The translations under genes and the position numbers were made by a program. Below are positions 35,148 through 45,042 of a DNA stretch of 64,000 bases, piece by piece. The stretch covers positions 1 to 64,000 of the forward strand of contig PUNZ01000173.1 in assembly GCA_003551945.1 (NCBI GenBank), read 5' to 3'. The notes under the pieces were generated by a model. The model did not search any database, was not told where the DNA came from, and saw only the letters and a list, made by a program, of their open reading frames with translations. This stretch comes from Halovenus sp. Lineage in GTDB: Archaea > Halobacteriota > Halobacteria > Halobacteriales > Haloarculaceae. Position 1 is the first letter of the stretch, and each line of letters opens with the position of its first letter.

Positions 35148-38100
35148 TCACTCACACTGTGTTTCCTCCCCGTTCACAGGCCCAGTGTGTGGATACAGAG
35201 CGGAACATTCTGGATTCGCAGTATCTCTGTCACCGACACCAATGCCACCTGGCGGAACGATGACGACAAGTGCTGTCCGCTCAGCAACTGAAATTGGGTC
35301 AACCTCCCCAACGTGTTCGTCCGCACCACCAACGGGAAGACTGACCGTAGCGTCCTCTCGAACATAAGTCAAAGGCGTCGTAGTCGCAGTTGTCATTAGA
35401 TTCGCGCTTACTTCGAATCGACTATATTCACCCTGTACCTGAACATCCCAGGTATTGACCGTTGCATACCACATTCCCGGTACAGGGAGAAGCGGCATCC
35501 CCGCAGGAACTCGTACGGGTGTATCGACGCCATCGACCCAGTCATCGTACTGGTCAATGTCAAACTGGTCTTCAACCGTCGAAGAAATTCTATCTTCGAT
35601 GATATCAGAAGAAACGTCAGTTAGCCCCTCACGAATGTACTCATCCAATTGTTCGAGTTCGTCAACCGCCGCTATCGTGACAGTCTGTTCTTTTGCTGAC
35701 GTCGTGAAAGCGGGATAGACACTCGATTCAACTGTTCCCTCCCACGCAGCCGAGCTGTTGAGATGGGACGGTTGGTACGTGTCTGCCCCAAGGTCAGCGC
35801 TCAATTGCTCCGTCAGTGGGCCAACGAGTTCGCCGTTTCCAATGGCTATGGCGCGTTCACCGACGGTATCGTACGCTTCGAGTTGGTCAGCAAGGGCTGC
35901 TTCAATCTGCTGTTCAGCATCAGCGACAGTCGAATCACTGGAAATGTGACACCGGTACTCGGATTGCTGGCACGTTTCAGGAACCGCAGCAAGTTCGATA
36001 TTCACTGTGTTATCAGCCTCATCAACGACACGTACCTCATCTGGGTAGAGTGCGTACAGAAGCGAATGGGTAAAGTCGTCTGCAAACTCCTCAATGCCCG
36101 CTTCAGTCTCCTTGCGGACCGTCTCAGTCTGGGTGGCAAGTGACTCCTGAGAACCATACTCCCCAGTCTCAGCGCCAACAATTGCAAGCTCGCCCGCCCT
36201 GAGTGCTTCTCCAGCGGTCTGAAGCGGCAGTTCGGCAGCTGGGTCACCAAACCCGATGACCGAACTTAGCCGGTCAAAGAAGCCAGCAGCAAGCGTTTCA
36301 TAGGGCATCTGCAGATGGTTATGATTGGTGAGCGAAAGCGGGGCAAATTCCTTGTCGTCTCCAACCTGTGGTATCTCTTCATCAGTAACCGTCTCGGTTG
36401 TTAAGTACGTCGGAGAGCCTCGAATTTCATAGCTGATATCCTCGCCTGTTTCGATTGGCACTGGTTCAGGCTCTTGCGGGTGGATACCCTGTTGGAGTGC
36501 AGTTACCCCTTGTTCGAGACCACCGTCAATATCTTCGAGTGTTTCATCGAGTCCCGAGAGGGCCTCGCTATGCCCATCATCAATGGCTTCGAGGTCCTGT
36601 ACAAGGAGGGTAAAATAGCTGTCTGTGAGTTCACGCTTAATAAGCCCCGCAACTGTCTGCGTGGTTTGGTCCTCGACGATTTCTGCTTGCGTCTTTTTTA
36701 CCTGAGTAATGAGACCGCCGACGGGAGTTGGCTCATCAACCCCGCCATCGGAGATGAGTTCGCTTCGTTCGAACGTGTGATTTACCGCTTCAACCGCTGA
36801 TTGTACGCTGTTGAGGTCGCTAAGGAGCGCTGCCCGAAATTCGTCACTCACCTGGTCTGCCAGCGAAATGTGTTCCGTTGTAGACCCTGAAAACTCCCCC
36901 GTCTCTGCAGAGGGTTCAACCGCTGATTCAAGCCACTCGGCCATAGCCTCGTCACTCGAATCACCAGCAATCCCCGTGAGGATCGCCTCGGGTACGCTAT
37001 CGGCTGTCTCGAACAATGAGTGCCCTGCAAGCATTGTCGATTCGTGTGCGCTAGTCCAATCAGCCACTGTTTCACCCGCGATGGGCCCCGAAGCGTGTGA
37101 GTCTGGGCCGATTTCGTCCACAGCAATAGCAAGCGAGAGTGTACTGTCAGCAGTCTCAGTTTCGGTAGTCGTGGCTGATTTGGTTGTTCCGTTGGAACGG
37201 TTCAAGTGCCACGTTTTCTCCTCTCGGACCGTAACCGTGGCCGTAATATCCGACAGTGAAAGGTCTCCGTTCTGAGAACTCTCCGCGGACACCTCACTCA
37301 GAGCTGACCCAACCGAAGCGCTTTCAATTGCTGTGCGGACATGTTCGCGTTCCGATTCGGTCACCGTTGCTGAGTCGGTTGGTTTGTCGTGGGAAAACGT
37401 TACTTCAGAGGTTTCTACGGTCGAATCAATCGTGGCTTCAACCGTTACTGCACGGTCGATAGCAGATTCCAGTGAATGCGTTCCCTCGCCTGCCACAAGC
37501 GTCCGAAACGGGAGGTATGCCGTTTCGTTGACGCCGATGGTATGTTCAGCATCCATCCCTGGCGCAGCACCGAGCAGGTCAGTCGTCTCCGGTGGGTCCG
37601 GGAGTTTACCAGTTTGTGCGTCGCCAAGGAGCCATTCGCTACGTGAACAGATGTCGGCAGAGACGTCCGGTTCAGTGTTACTGTATTCTTCATAGAGGCC
37701 CTCTGCATCCTGTGATGCCATACAGAACCACCCCTGTCGAACGGCGTTACCGAGGGTCGGGTCTGCCTCTCCGAACACATCCTGTTGGGTGCGGTAAAGC
37801 GCGTGGTTTGTGATTGGTTCTAGATGACGGTTTGCGATAACTTCGGTAATTGGAGCACCACCGTACTGTGCATACCCGCGAGCCCACCCGAGGGCATATA
37901 GTTGTGCGTTGAATCGCTGTGAAAAGCCAGATTCGTACACCCCTGCATCAAGTCGCTCCTGAAACGCTTCAGTCCGCTCGTGCATCTCAAATAGCGGCGA
38001 CTGGAGCGTCACGGACACTGAAGTTGTTTCCGATGAAATTGAGTCCCCGTGTATCTGTGACTGTAATTCGACCTCGGACAGTTCGATAGTCACCAATCCA

Positions 38101-38582
38101 TCAGTATCTTCGGTAATTGTGACTCGTTCGAGCGCATCGCGAAACGAACTTCTGTCCTCGATAGCAGGTGTTGAGACGGTTGTTTCCACGTCTCCAACCT
38201 GTTGACCGGCGGACGGAAGCGTCGACGTGGCTTCCGTTGCAATTAGTGCTTTGACGTAGTATCGGAACAGTGCTGTGTCGTCTGAAGCAAAGCGCTCTAG
38301 CTCGGTGCCGTATGTCGTGTTTTTCGTGGTTGTCAAAGGCCGTTCAGCAGCCTGTGTCATTGCTTGTATGACCGCCTCTTCTAGTGCCGATTGCGTGCTC
38401 ACCTCGGTTCGCTCCATTGCAGCAGCAGCGTCCCTATCAACGTCGGGTGAGGACTGGACATGGACTGAACCGACAAGCGCAACGGCTGAGAGCAACACAA
38501 GCGCCCCAATTACGGCGAGTGGCACCATTCCCCGTCTAGCAACAGTCGCAGCAGCCGGTCGGGAACAGTCACCCGATCTCAT
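35148..38582 (-). CDS. Large anchored extracytoplasmic protein (pilus/secretion accessory, DUF7286-like)
   Basis: Protein of 1144 residues, the last gene of a four-gene set. An N-terminal segment (ARRGMVPLAVIGALVLLSAVALVGSV) looks like a single membrane anchor. The rest is Ser/Thr/Glu-rich and predicted extracellular, with several short coiled stretches and one CQQSEYRC pair. It resembles TadG-like or haloarchaeal DUF7286 proteins, a name from memory. ATG at 38582 overlaps the TGA of the gene before it in an ATGA, so translation is probably coupled. Met at 38591 is a possible alternative. Confidence 0.55.
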   Translation of the reverse strand: MRSGDCSRPAAATVARRGMVPLAVIGALVLLSAVALVGSVHVQSSPDVDRDAAAAMERTEVSTQSALEEAVIQAMTQAAERPLTTTKNTTYGTELERFASDDTALFRYYVKALIATEATSTLPSAGQQVGDVETTVSTPAIEDRSSFRDALERVTITEDTDGLVTIELSEVELQSQIHGDSISSETTSVSVTLQSPLFEMHERTEAFQERLDAGVYESGFSQRFNAQLYALGWARGYAQYGGAPITEVIANRHLEPITNHALYRTQQDVFGEADPTLGNAVRQGWFCMASQDAEGLYEEYSNTEPDVSADICSRSEWLLGDAQTGKLPDPPETTDLLGAAPGMDAEHTIGVNETAYLPFRTLVAGEGTHSLESAIDRAVTVEATIDSTVETSEVTFSHDKPTDSATVTESEREHVRTAIESASVGSALSEVSAESSQNGDLSLSDITATVTVREEKTWHLNRSNGTTKSATTTETETADSTLSLAIAVDEIGPDSHASGPIAGETVADWTSAHESTMLAGHSLFETADSVPEAILTGIAGDSSDEAMAEWLESAVEPSAETGEFSGSTTEHISLADQVSDEFRAALLSDLNSVQSAVEAVNHTFERSELISDGGVDEPTPVGGLITQVKKTQAEIVEDQTTQTVAGLIKRELTDSYFTLLVQDLEAIDDGHSEALSGLDETLEDIDGGLEQGVTALQQGIHPQEPEPVPIETGEDISYEIRGSPTYLTTETVTDEEIPQVGDDKEFAPLSLTNHNHLQMPYETLAAGFFDRLSSVIGFGDPAAELPLQTAGEALRAGELAIVGAETGEYGSQESLATQTETVRKETEAGIEEFADDFTHSLLYALYPDEVRVVDEADNTVNIELAAVPETCQQSEYRCHISSDSTVADAEQQIEAALADQLEAYDTVGERAIAIGNGELVGPLTEQLSADLGADTYQPSHLNSSAAWEGTVESSVYPAFTTSAKEQTVTIAAVDELEQLDEYIREGLTDVSSDIIEDRISSTVEDQFDIDQYDDWVDGVDTPVRVPAGMPLLPVPGMWYATVNTWDVQVQGEYSRFEVSANLMTTATTTPLTYVREDATVSLPVGGADEHVGEVDPISVAERTALVVIVPPGGIGVGDRDTANPECSALYPHTGPVNGEETQCE

Positions 38583-39562
38583 CGGTTCCACTCCGTGACA
38601 GCAATGGTAACTTCATCGAGAGCAATTGCTTGCTGTGCATCGACCGGCGTCGAAAACTCCTCTCGGAACTCCCAATAAAACTGTGTAGAGAGTTTTTCGA
38701 TGAACTGCTCTCTCAATGACTGTTCAACACTGCTATCGGATTCCCTTTGCATAACCGATTGCGCAGAGAGATGTTCCTCTATCTCGCTGTCGGAAATGTT
38801 CGAATCCTCAATGAGATGCATTAGATTGTGAATGCGGACAAGTGCCCGTTCACGGTCGTTCTCAGTCGAAGTCAGTTGTCGCTGGGTCTGTTGTGGTTTG
38901 AGCAAGCCATCGACAACAACGGTTGCGAGCGTCCGAGAGAGTCGCTCAAACGAATCAGACTGATTTGTCGAATTGTCAGTACCCTCTTTCAATTGTGCGT
39001 CACCGTTTCGAAATCCACTTGGAACGGTTTGCTGTGAGACCGTCGTCTCAACATCGGCCGGCGGTGGCTGCCCGAAAGAGATTTTCCCGTAACTGTTGCT
39101 CCCCTCAAACAGTTCCCATATCGCGTGTACCTGCCACTCTGCTGAATCGAGTAGTTTGACATTCGTTATCTCGGTTTCTAGCCGCTCTCTAAACGACTGG
39201 TCAGATACATTTTGCTGAGACCCCACTTGGTCTTTCTCTCCGGCAGTGGCGTTCGCGACTGCTGCAACAGCAAGTCCACGAGCAAGCGAGCCCGCAAAGG
39301 CCTGGGCTGTCGCCTCTTTGTCGTCTGCTGAATTGCCAGTAGCGGTAGTACTCACGGCCGCCAGTTCAGCGCCAGTTGAGTACGTGAAATTAACCGTTGT
39401 CGCCGAAAGCGTCTCAACCGCATATGAGTGCTCAGGGCCTGAATCAGGCTGGTCGTGAGGAACAATTGCAACAAGGGCAATAGCACCTGAGATGAGGACA
39501 AGCGCAAGCGCGACATCAACGACGGTGCTGATTGCACGATGTTGGCTGCTGCTCTGAGTCAT
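38579..39562 (-). CDS. Membrane-anchored pilin-like accessory protein (DUF7284-like)
   Basis: Protein of 327 residues. A short cytoplasmic N-terminus (MTQSSSQHRAISTVVD) precedes a hydrophobic helix (VALALVLISGAIALVAIV), similar to archaeal prepilin-like or TadE-like starts (the -RAIST- before the helix resembles type IV pilin N-termini). The rest is extracytoplasmic, Gln/Ser/Asp-rich. The start overlaps the previous stop as ATGA (39562-39559). Function is inferred from context only. Confidence 0.55.
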   Translation of the reverse strand: MTQSSSQHRAISTVVDVALALVLISGAIALVAIVPHDQPDSGPEHSYAVETLSATTVNFTYSTGAELAAVSTTATGNSADDKEATAQAFAGSLARGLAVAAVANATAGEKDQVGSQQNVSDQSFRERLETEITNVKLLDSAEWQVHAIWELFEGSNSYGKISFGQPPPADVETTVSQQTVPSGFRNGDAQLKEGTDNSTNQSDSFERLSRTLATVVVDGLLKPQQTQRQLTSTENDRERALVRIHNLMHLIEDSNISDSEIEEHLSAQSVMQRESDSSVEQSLREQFIEKLSTQFYWEFREEFSTPVDAQQAIALDEVTIAVTEWNR

Positions 39563-40047
39563 GGCAGTACCTCGATGTGCAACAGTCCTGGTCTGATTTC
39601 CCCGGGGGCCATCTGAACCGGGACAGTGCGAGAGACTCCATCGAGTGAATGTGGCTGTATGTGAGTGTCGAGGGCAGTAGTGGACAAACGACACTCTGGA
39701 TGCTCTATGGCATCTCTCGTTTCCCCACCGTCTGTGACGATGAGTTGCTCACTAACGCTTTGATTGCCGTTGTGATTGATAACAAGAAGGGTAATACAGA
39801 TTGATTCTGTGAACGGTTCCCCAGCAAGCGCATTTGAAGCTGACTGTCTGTCTGTCCGAATGACTCCATCTTCACTGAGTGATTGCCACACCGCCTCTAA
39901 ATCGGCTTCCTCATTGGTTTCCTCCGAGCCGAGTTCCGCAACGAACTCTTCGCTTGTCACAGCATACAAAGACAAGCCCACAGCAAGCGCTGCAACAGCA
40001 ATGACTGCAGCCAGCGGTTCGGTTTGACCACGATATCCATCCTGCAT
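39559..40047 (-). CDS. Pilin-like protein (DUF7285-like)
   Basis: Protein of 162 residues. It starts MQDGYRGQTEPLAAVIAVAALAVGLSLYAV, a charged start and one hydrophobic helix resembling a type IV pilin-like N-terminus. The outer domain holds two Cys (C-terminal half) that could form a disulfide. It sits inside the four-gene set, with an ATGA overlap to the next gene and about 60 bases from the gene before it. Confidence 0.55.
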   Translation of the reverse strand: MQDGYRGQTEPLAAVIAVAALAVGLSLYAVTSEEFVAELGSEETNEEADLEAVWQSLSEDGVIRTDRQSASNALAGEPFTESICITLLVINHNGNQSVSEQLIVTDGGETRDAIEHPECRLSTTALDTHIQPHSLDGVSRTVPVQMAPGEIRPGLLHIEVLP

Positions 40048-40107
40048 ACGCTGTAGCTGACTGGCCGAGGGTTCGTATATAAAATCACGGAGGCGTCCTG
40101 AGTGTCG

Positions 40108-40626
40108 CTATAGCCGAGTCACAAGTACAACGCGTTCCCCCTCATGTTCGATGAGTGTTAATAACAGTTTGACATCGCCACGCATATCGCTCAAGTCAAG
40201 CCTTTCATCCGATTCAATCAGGACCGGTACGGACAGCTGCTGCGTTTGTATGTGCCCAGCAGCAATCTTGTATTCAACCTGTCCCGTTGTCTCAGGATAT
40301 CCAGGTGCTATCCTGAACGTATCGAGACCTGTTGAGCCAACTCCCTCAGATGGTAATGAAAGAGTGGCGACTCGTTGTGCTGGTTCCTGTCCGCGTTTCG
40401 CAAGCGGTTCGGATTCATAGAGGTCCAGTGCTGTCGAGTCAAGCTGGTGGATAGCTGTCTCGACCTCAGAGTGGGCACGCTCGGTTTCAATATACTCTAC
40501 TGCGAACAGTGATACCGAGAGTATCGTCGCTGCGACAGTCACTGCGAGGACATACCGAATCACAGCCTTGGCTATCCTCGCCTTCCGATATAAGCGGTGG
40601 GAGGCCAGGGACCCCAACGATACCAA
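40108..40626 (-). CDS. Membrane-anchored pilus/secretion accessory protein (DUF7283-like)
   Basis: Protein of 172 residues and the first gene of the four-gene set. A basic N-terminus (LASHRLYRKARIAKAVIRY) precedes one hydrophobic helix (VLAVTVAATILSVSLFAV), then an acidic extracytoplasmic part with beta-rich character. Positive-inside charge fits a cytoplasmic N-terminus. No ATPase or membrane-platform gene is present beside the set, unlike typical archaeal pilus loci. Confidence 0.5.
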   Translation of the reverse strand: MVSLGSLASHRLYRKARIAKAVIRYVLAVTVAATILSVSLFAVEYIETERAHSEVETAIHQLDSTALDLYESEPLAKRGQEPAQRVATLSLPSEGVGSTGLDTFRIAPGYPETTGQVEYKIAAGHIQTQQLSVPVLIESDERLDLSDMRGDVKLLLTLIEHEGERVVLVTRL

Positions 40627-40674
40627 GGAACAACCAGCTATATCATATCCGCAGTTACTAAGCAGTCGCTGCAG

Positions 40675-41103
40675 TTAGCACTCCAAGGACGCATCGAGTG
40701 TGATAGTTGGTCCGGCGAGGGCCTTTGAGACTGGGCAGTTCTCTTTCGCGCGCTGGGCGAGTTCGTCGAATATTTCTGGCTCGATATCGGGGACGTTGGC
40801 GGAGACCGTTAGGTCGATTCGAGGAATCTCGAAGCCACCACCCTCGGCTCGCTCAAGGTGTACATCCGCCGTCGTGTCGATTCGGTCAGCTGTGTATCCG
40901 TCCTGTTCAAGGAACGCGGTGAACTGCATCGAGAAACATCCCGAGTGGGCAGCACCAATGAGTTCTTCCGGGTCCGTTCCCGGTTCATCCTCAAACCGTG
41001 TCGGAAATCGAAAAGTCCCCGTTACTGCTCCGCTCTCAGTTTCAAAGTCACCGCTTCCGTCTGTCCCTCCGTGCCACGACGTTTCGGCTTTTCTTGTGGG
41101 CAT
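40675..41103 (-). CDS. OsmC-family peroxiredoxin
   Basis: Protein of 142 residues. The two reactive cysteines of the OsmC/Ohr family are visible in HSGCFSMQF and ENCPVSKAL. Such enzymes reduce organic hydroperoxides using thiols or lipoamide. The start at 41103 matches the family opening (MPTRKAETSWHGG); the frame is open further upstream. It lies on the same strand as the four-gene pilin-like set, about 50 bases upstream of it. Confidence 0.85.
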   Translation of the reverse strand: MPTRKAETSWHGGTDGSGDFETESGAVTGTFRFPTRFEDEPGTDPEELIGAAHSGCFSMQFTAFLEQDGYTADRIDTTADVHLERAEGGGFEIPRIDLTVSANVPDIEPEIFDELAQRAKENCPVSKALAGPTITLDASLEC

Positions 41104-41179
41104 CCTATTTTGTGGTGCGCTTGCATATGACATGACCTTTTGCATCAATGAGTTGTTATTTTAAGAGGTGGCAGACGAG

Positions 41180-41350
41180 TTAGCAGTAATAAACCCAGAA
41201 CGAGTGTCCACCCGAACATTCGATCTTCGTGGGGTCTTCAAATGGAGCAGCATATCCCTTAATTTTCAGCTCTACACCAGCGTCGGGGACTGGTACGCCA
41301 TTGACCGCACCACATGTTGGGCACCGGACCTCTTGTGTTTCTATTTGCAT
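41180..41350 (-). CDS. Small zinc-ribbon-like protein, 56 codons
   Basis: Protein of 56 residues: MQIETQEVRCPTCGAVNGVPVPDA near the start, then ECSGGHSFWVYYC at the end. The CPTC pair and the later C-x3-H and C could bind one zinc. The start at 41350 fits an AT-rich box about 25-40 bases upstream (ttattaataatta, about 41375-41392); a Met six codons earlier is possible. Function is unknown. Confidence 0.6.
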   Translation of the reverse strand: MQIETQEVRCPTCGAVNGVPVPDAGVELKIKGYAAPFEDPTKIECSGGHSFWVYYC

Positions 41351-41550
41351 TGTTGCCGACCCATTCAAGATACATCATTATTAATAATTAACGTATTGGC
41401 CAGTTACTTCCTCGATTCATCTTAGATCGCCCAGTATGGATATCTGACCCTGACAGGGCTCTAAACACTGTTCCTATTGTGGCCGTTACAGCGGATATCT
41501 GTGACGCACCGGGGACGAAGTTGTTTCTACGTTTGGCCTGAAACACGAAC

Positions 41551-44388
41551 CTACCAGAACGACCGCGTCCGAGCATATTCGCGTTCTCGGGAGAGAATAT
41601 CGCGGTAAAACTCATCCTCATTCTCACGGAGTTTGTTGATAATCCGTGCGGCATTTCGTGGGCCTACACCGCGGGCGGCAAGCGCAATCACGGCCTGCTT
41701 TCCATGACTTTGCACCAGACTTGCTGACTGATAGGCACGCTTAGTTTGTTTTCGTTGCTCCTCGTCTTTTTCAGGGGTTCTCACGGCTGCGATTGTCTCC
41801 TCATCCCACGGGTTGAGGGCAGCAATCCGTGTTGACTCACAGTGTGGACACCGTGGGGTATCAGATACCCGCTTGACCTGTGTCGTCCGCTTCCAGTCAG
41901 TACAGTGGAGGCAAAAGAGAATGACGCGGTCGTTCTGGATCCGTTCTTTGACCGTCTGAATAACGCTTGCATCAGCATTTTCAGGAGTGAGCAGTTCCTG
42001 ACCAGCGCTCCGCCCGCCGGTGCCAATAGCGGTGTGTTCAGCAATCAGTTCAATCTCGATAGCTCCTGACTGGATTGCGGTAAGTACCTCGCTTGCGGCA
42101 TCGACGGCGAGTTCCTCATGCATGAGTTCGCGCATCGCCTCATCATAAACAGGTGTCCCTTCGAGGGCTTGGAGTAACCGACTCCTCCCAAATCGGTTGG
42201 GTGACCCCCGCCAACGCTTAAGTGCGCCAAATGTTGAGGCCACATGGGCGATGGTGAACTTGAGTGCGTCGGCGTTTTTTAAACTTAATTCGATAATGGC
42301 TTGCACGTGGTCCGGGTCGGTCTCTTCCAAAATAGCCACGACCTCAGTGAGACTGACACCGGCGGGAACGTCGAGTTCAATCCTGTACGGGTCGACCTCT
42401 AGACCGATACTTGACCCGGTTTGCTGGCCAAGCAGCGCGGAAAGCAACCTCCCTAACGTCTCGTTCGTCTGGTGACCAAAGCAGGCATTAATGACCACAG
42501 ACCCAGCCTTCCCTTCGACCACGATGCGCTCATCTGTCGCAACCGGTTGTCCCGCTTCAACCGTCGAGGCAATCTGTTCCATACCAGTGACAACCGTCTC
42601 GTATCCGACATCATAGTGGTGGGCAATATCTCGCGCAATTTGTTCCGTCTCGCCACCGGCCTCGAACTGTTCGACAATGACACCTCTGAGTTGACCCACA
42701 GCCGCTGCGACAGGGCGAGCAACAGGAATTTCCTGCCCGGTCCATGACGGGACCTCCCCAGTCGGATCAGGAATTGGCGAAACGGTCACAACTTCATCCT
42801 CTTCATCAATCTCGGTTATTCGCCACATCTCCCCTCGTTGAACGAACGTCTCACCAGGGCTTGCAAAGTTGACGACGAACCGCTCATCGAGCGTCCCTAC
42901 GCGTGAGCCGCTGGCAACATCCTCAACATCATAGGTTGTCTCATCAGGAATCATCGAGAGATTTCGATAGAAATACTGCCACGTCTCCCGGCGTTTTTCC
43001 AGTGTGTCTTTCTCCTCATCAACCCAGATGATTCGGTTGTCTTGCAGTTCCCTGACGACAGATTTGAACGCTTCAGTCGATAGATTGTGGAAGGGATACG
43101 CGCGAGTGACGATTTCGTAGGCTCGCATCGCTCTAATCTCTCCAAAATCCATGATGAGGCCTGCAATCTGATTCGCAACCGTGTCGAGGCTTCCGTGGTG
43201 CATCTCTGCAGGTTCGACGGCACCCTGACGAGACCGTTGTGCGATGGTGAGCGATTCGATAATGTCGTCGGGGTGGCTGGTGACAATGGTCCCAGAGGAG
43301 TATTCACCCTCACGGTGGCCAGCCCTCCCGATTCGTTGGAGCAAGCGGGCAACCTGTCGTGGACTGTTATACTGAACGACGTGGTCAACGTGACCGACGT
43401 CGATTCCCAGTTCCATCGAGGACGTACAGAGGAGGGCATCGAGTTCCCCAGTTTTGAACGCTGTTTCGACCTCGACGCGAGAGTCCTTTGCAAGCGACCC
43501 ATGGTGAATTCCAACGTCCGTTCCATAGGCTCGGAGCCGCGAACCCAGCGCCTCAGCTGTTTGGCGCGTATTGACAAAAATGAGTGTCGCCTGGTGAGCC
43601 GAAACGAGTTCATCAATCGCCCGAACATGGCTTGCTATTTCGGGGTCCGTCACCAATTCGCTCGCCAGCGTTTCATCTTCCTCTGTGATTGCAGGGCACC
43701 GAACGTCGATATCGACATTGCGCCCAACGGAAACCTCCACGACGTCGAAGGGCCGCCCTCCGGTGAGGAGATTCCCAATCTGGTCCGGATCATCGACGGT
43801 TGCAGAGAGTCCGATTCGCTGGAACGAACCTGCCAGCTCTTCAAGTCGTTCCAATCCAATCGACAGTTGTGCACCCCGCTTTGATACTGCGAGTTCGTGA
43901 ATTTCATCAATGACAACGTGGTCGACGTACTCAAGTGCCTGTCTAAGTTTTTTGCCAGTGAGCATCGCCTGCAGGGTTTCAGGTGTGGTAACCAGCAAGT
44001 CTGGTGGGTCGTTCGCTTGCTTTTGTCGCTGATAATCCGTTGTATCTCCATGGCGAACATCAACATCGATATCCAGTGTTTCACCCCACCAGTCAAGCCG
44101 TTCGCGCATATCTCGGTTAAGCGCCCGGAGTGGCGTGATATACAGCGCCCCGATGCCGAATCGGTCTTCACCGGCGAGCGAATCAAAAATGGGAAGCGTT
44201 GCTGTCTCGGTCTTGCCACTCCCCGTTGGCGCAATCACGACGACGTTGTCGCCGCGCGTCAATCGCCCCAGTGCCTTCCGTTGGGGTTCAGTTGGAGACT
44301 CAAAGCCACGGGCAGAGAGGGCGCTTCGAACCTCATCACCAAGCGCAGTAAACGCGTTCGGCCCCTGCACAACCTCGCGGTTTGCCAT
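41551..44388 (-). CDS. Lhr-type ATP-dependent DNA/RNA helicase
   Basis: Superfamily 2 helicase of 945 residues. Motif I is APTGSGKTET, motif II is DEIH in VVIDEIHEL, motif III is GLSATVDD, and motifs V-VI are TSSMELGIDVGHVDH and QRIGRAGHREGEY. A large C-terminal winged-helix and Lhr-specific region (about 450-900) follows, including one CLHC..CPHC zinc-like pair near 860-880. Lhr helicases act in DNA repair and recombination in archaea. The start at 44388 (MANREVVQG) is preferred because residues upstream are unlike the family. Confidence 0.9.
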   Translation of the reverse strand: MANREVVQGPNAFTALGDEVRSALSARGFESPTEPQRKALGRLTRGDNVVVIAPTGSGKTETATLPIFDSLAGEDRFGIGALYITPLRALNRDMRERLDWWGETLDIDVDVRHGDTTDYQRQKQANDPPDLLVTTPETLQAMLTGKKLRQALEYVDHVVIDEIHELAVSKRGAQLSIGLERLEELAGSFQRIGLSATVDDPDQIGNLLTGGRPFDVVEVSVGRNVDIDVRCPAITEEDETLASELVTDPEIASHVRAIDELVSAHQATLIFVNTRQTAEALGSRLRAYGTDVGIHHGSLAKDSRVEVETAFKTGELDALLCTSSMELGIDVGHVDHVVQYNSPRQVARLLQRIGRAGHREGEYSSGTIVTSHPDDIIESLTIAQRSRQGAVEPAEMHHGSLDTVANQIAGLIMDFGEIRAMRAYEIVTRAYPFHNLSTEAFKSVVRELQDNRIIWVDEEKDTLEKRRETWQYFYRNLSMIPDETTYDVEDVASGSRVGTLDERFVVNFASPGETFVQRGEMWRITEIDEEDEVVTVSPIPDPTGEVPSWTGQEIPVARPVAAAVGQLRGVIVEQFEAGGETEQIARDIAHHYDVGYETVVTGMEQIASTVEAGQPVATDERIVVEGKAGSVVINACFGHQTNETLGRLLSALLGQQTGSSIGLEVDPYRIELDVPAGVSLTEVVAILEETDPDHVQAIIELSLKNADALKFTIAHVASTFGALKRWRGSPNRFGRSRLLQALEGTPVYDEAMRELMHEELAVDAASEVLTAIQSGAIEIELIAEHTAIGTGGRSAGQELLTPENADASVIQTVKERIQNDRVILFCLHCTDWKRTTQVKRVSDTPRCPHCESTRIAALNPWDEETIAAVRTPEKDEEQRKQTKRAYQSASLVQSHGKQAVIALAARGVGPRNAARIINKLRENEDEFYRDILSREREYARTRSFW

Positions 44389-44505
44389 TGTGGATTGATT
44401 AGGGATTGAACTGATTAAGGCCGTCGGAGCATCAAGCGGACTACTGGGAAGTCCTGTCGGGCGAGATGCGACATGCAAAAGATGTGGCATTCCTTCAGAA
44501 CAGGT

Positions 44506-44985
44506 ATGGAAACAACTCGGCATTTCGTTGCGACAGTCTATGTCGTCAACGACGGGGAAACAGCGTTACATCACCACGAAAAACTCGATATGTGGCTTCC
44601 GCCGGGGGGACACATCGATAGAGACGAACTCCCACACGAAGCGGCGAAACGAGAGGTCAGAGAGGAGATTGGACTCGATATCGACTTGCTTGCTCCCCAG
44701 GGAAATCTTGAATCAGAGACAGTCCGGTCCATTCCACAGCCACAGCATTTCTTGCTTGAAGATATCAACGTCCACGACGAGGGTGTTGGTCACCAGCACA
44801 TCGACTTTATTTACTATGGCCACGCTGAAAGCCAAGCTATCGACCCTGCTCCGGGTGAGACACCAGCAACCCAGTGGGAATGGTTTACTCCCGAGGAGTT
44901 ACAGACCAACCATGACCGATTCGAGCCTGATGTCATCGAAATCGGGCAACGAGCAATCGAAGCAGTCAACGACTATACGTCGTGA
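44506..44985 (+). CDS. NUDIX hydrolase
   Basis: Protein of 159 residues with a complete Nudix box: GGHIDRDELPHEAAKREVRE continuing into EIGLDI (G-x5-E-x7-REVxEE). The enzyme hydrolyses a nucleoside diphosphate linked to another group; the substrate is unknown. ATG at 44506 is chosen because the family fold begins there. It diverges from the helicase gene and lies 57 bases before aroK. Confidence 0.85.
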   Translation: METTRHFVATVYVVNDGETALHHHEKLDMWLPPGGHIDRDELPHEAAKREVREEIGLDIDLLAPQGNLESETVRSIPQPQHFLLEDINVHDEGVGHQHIDFIYYGHAESQAIDPAPGETPATQWEWFTPEELQTNHDRFEPDVIEIGQRAIEAVNDYTS

Positions 44986-45042
44986 CGACAGCACAAACCG
45001 AGAATCAGCACTGGTAAATACCGGCGTCGGAGAGTCGAAGGC

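Noticed and set aside
42951..43628. Long frame overlapping the Lhr helicase gene in another frame
   Set aside because: Basic, serine-rich composition and complete overlap with clear helicase motifs; not a gene.
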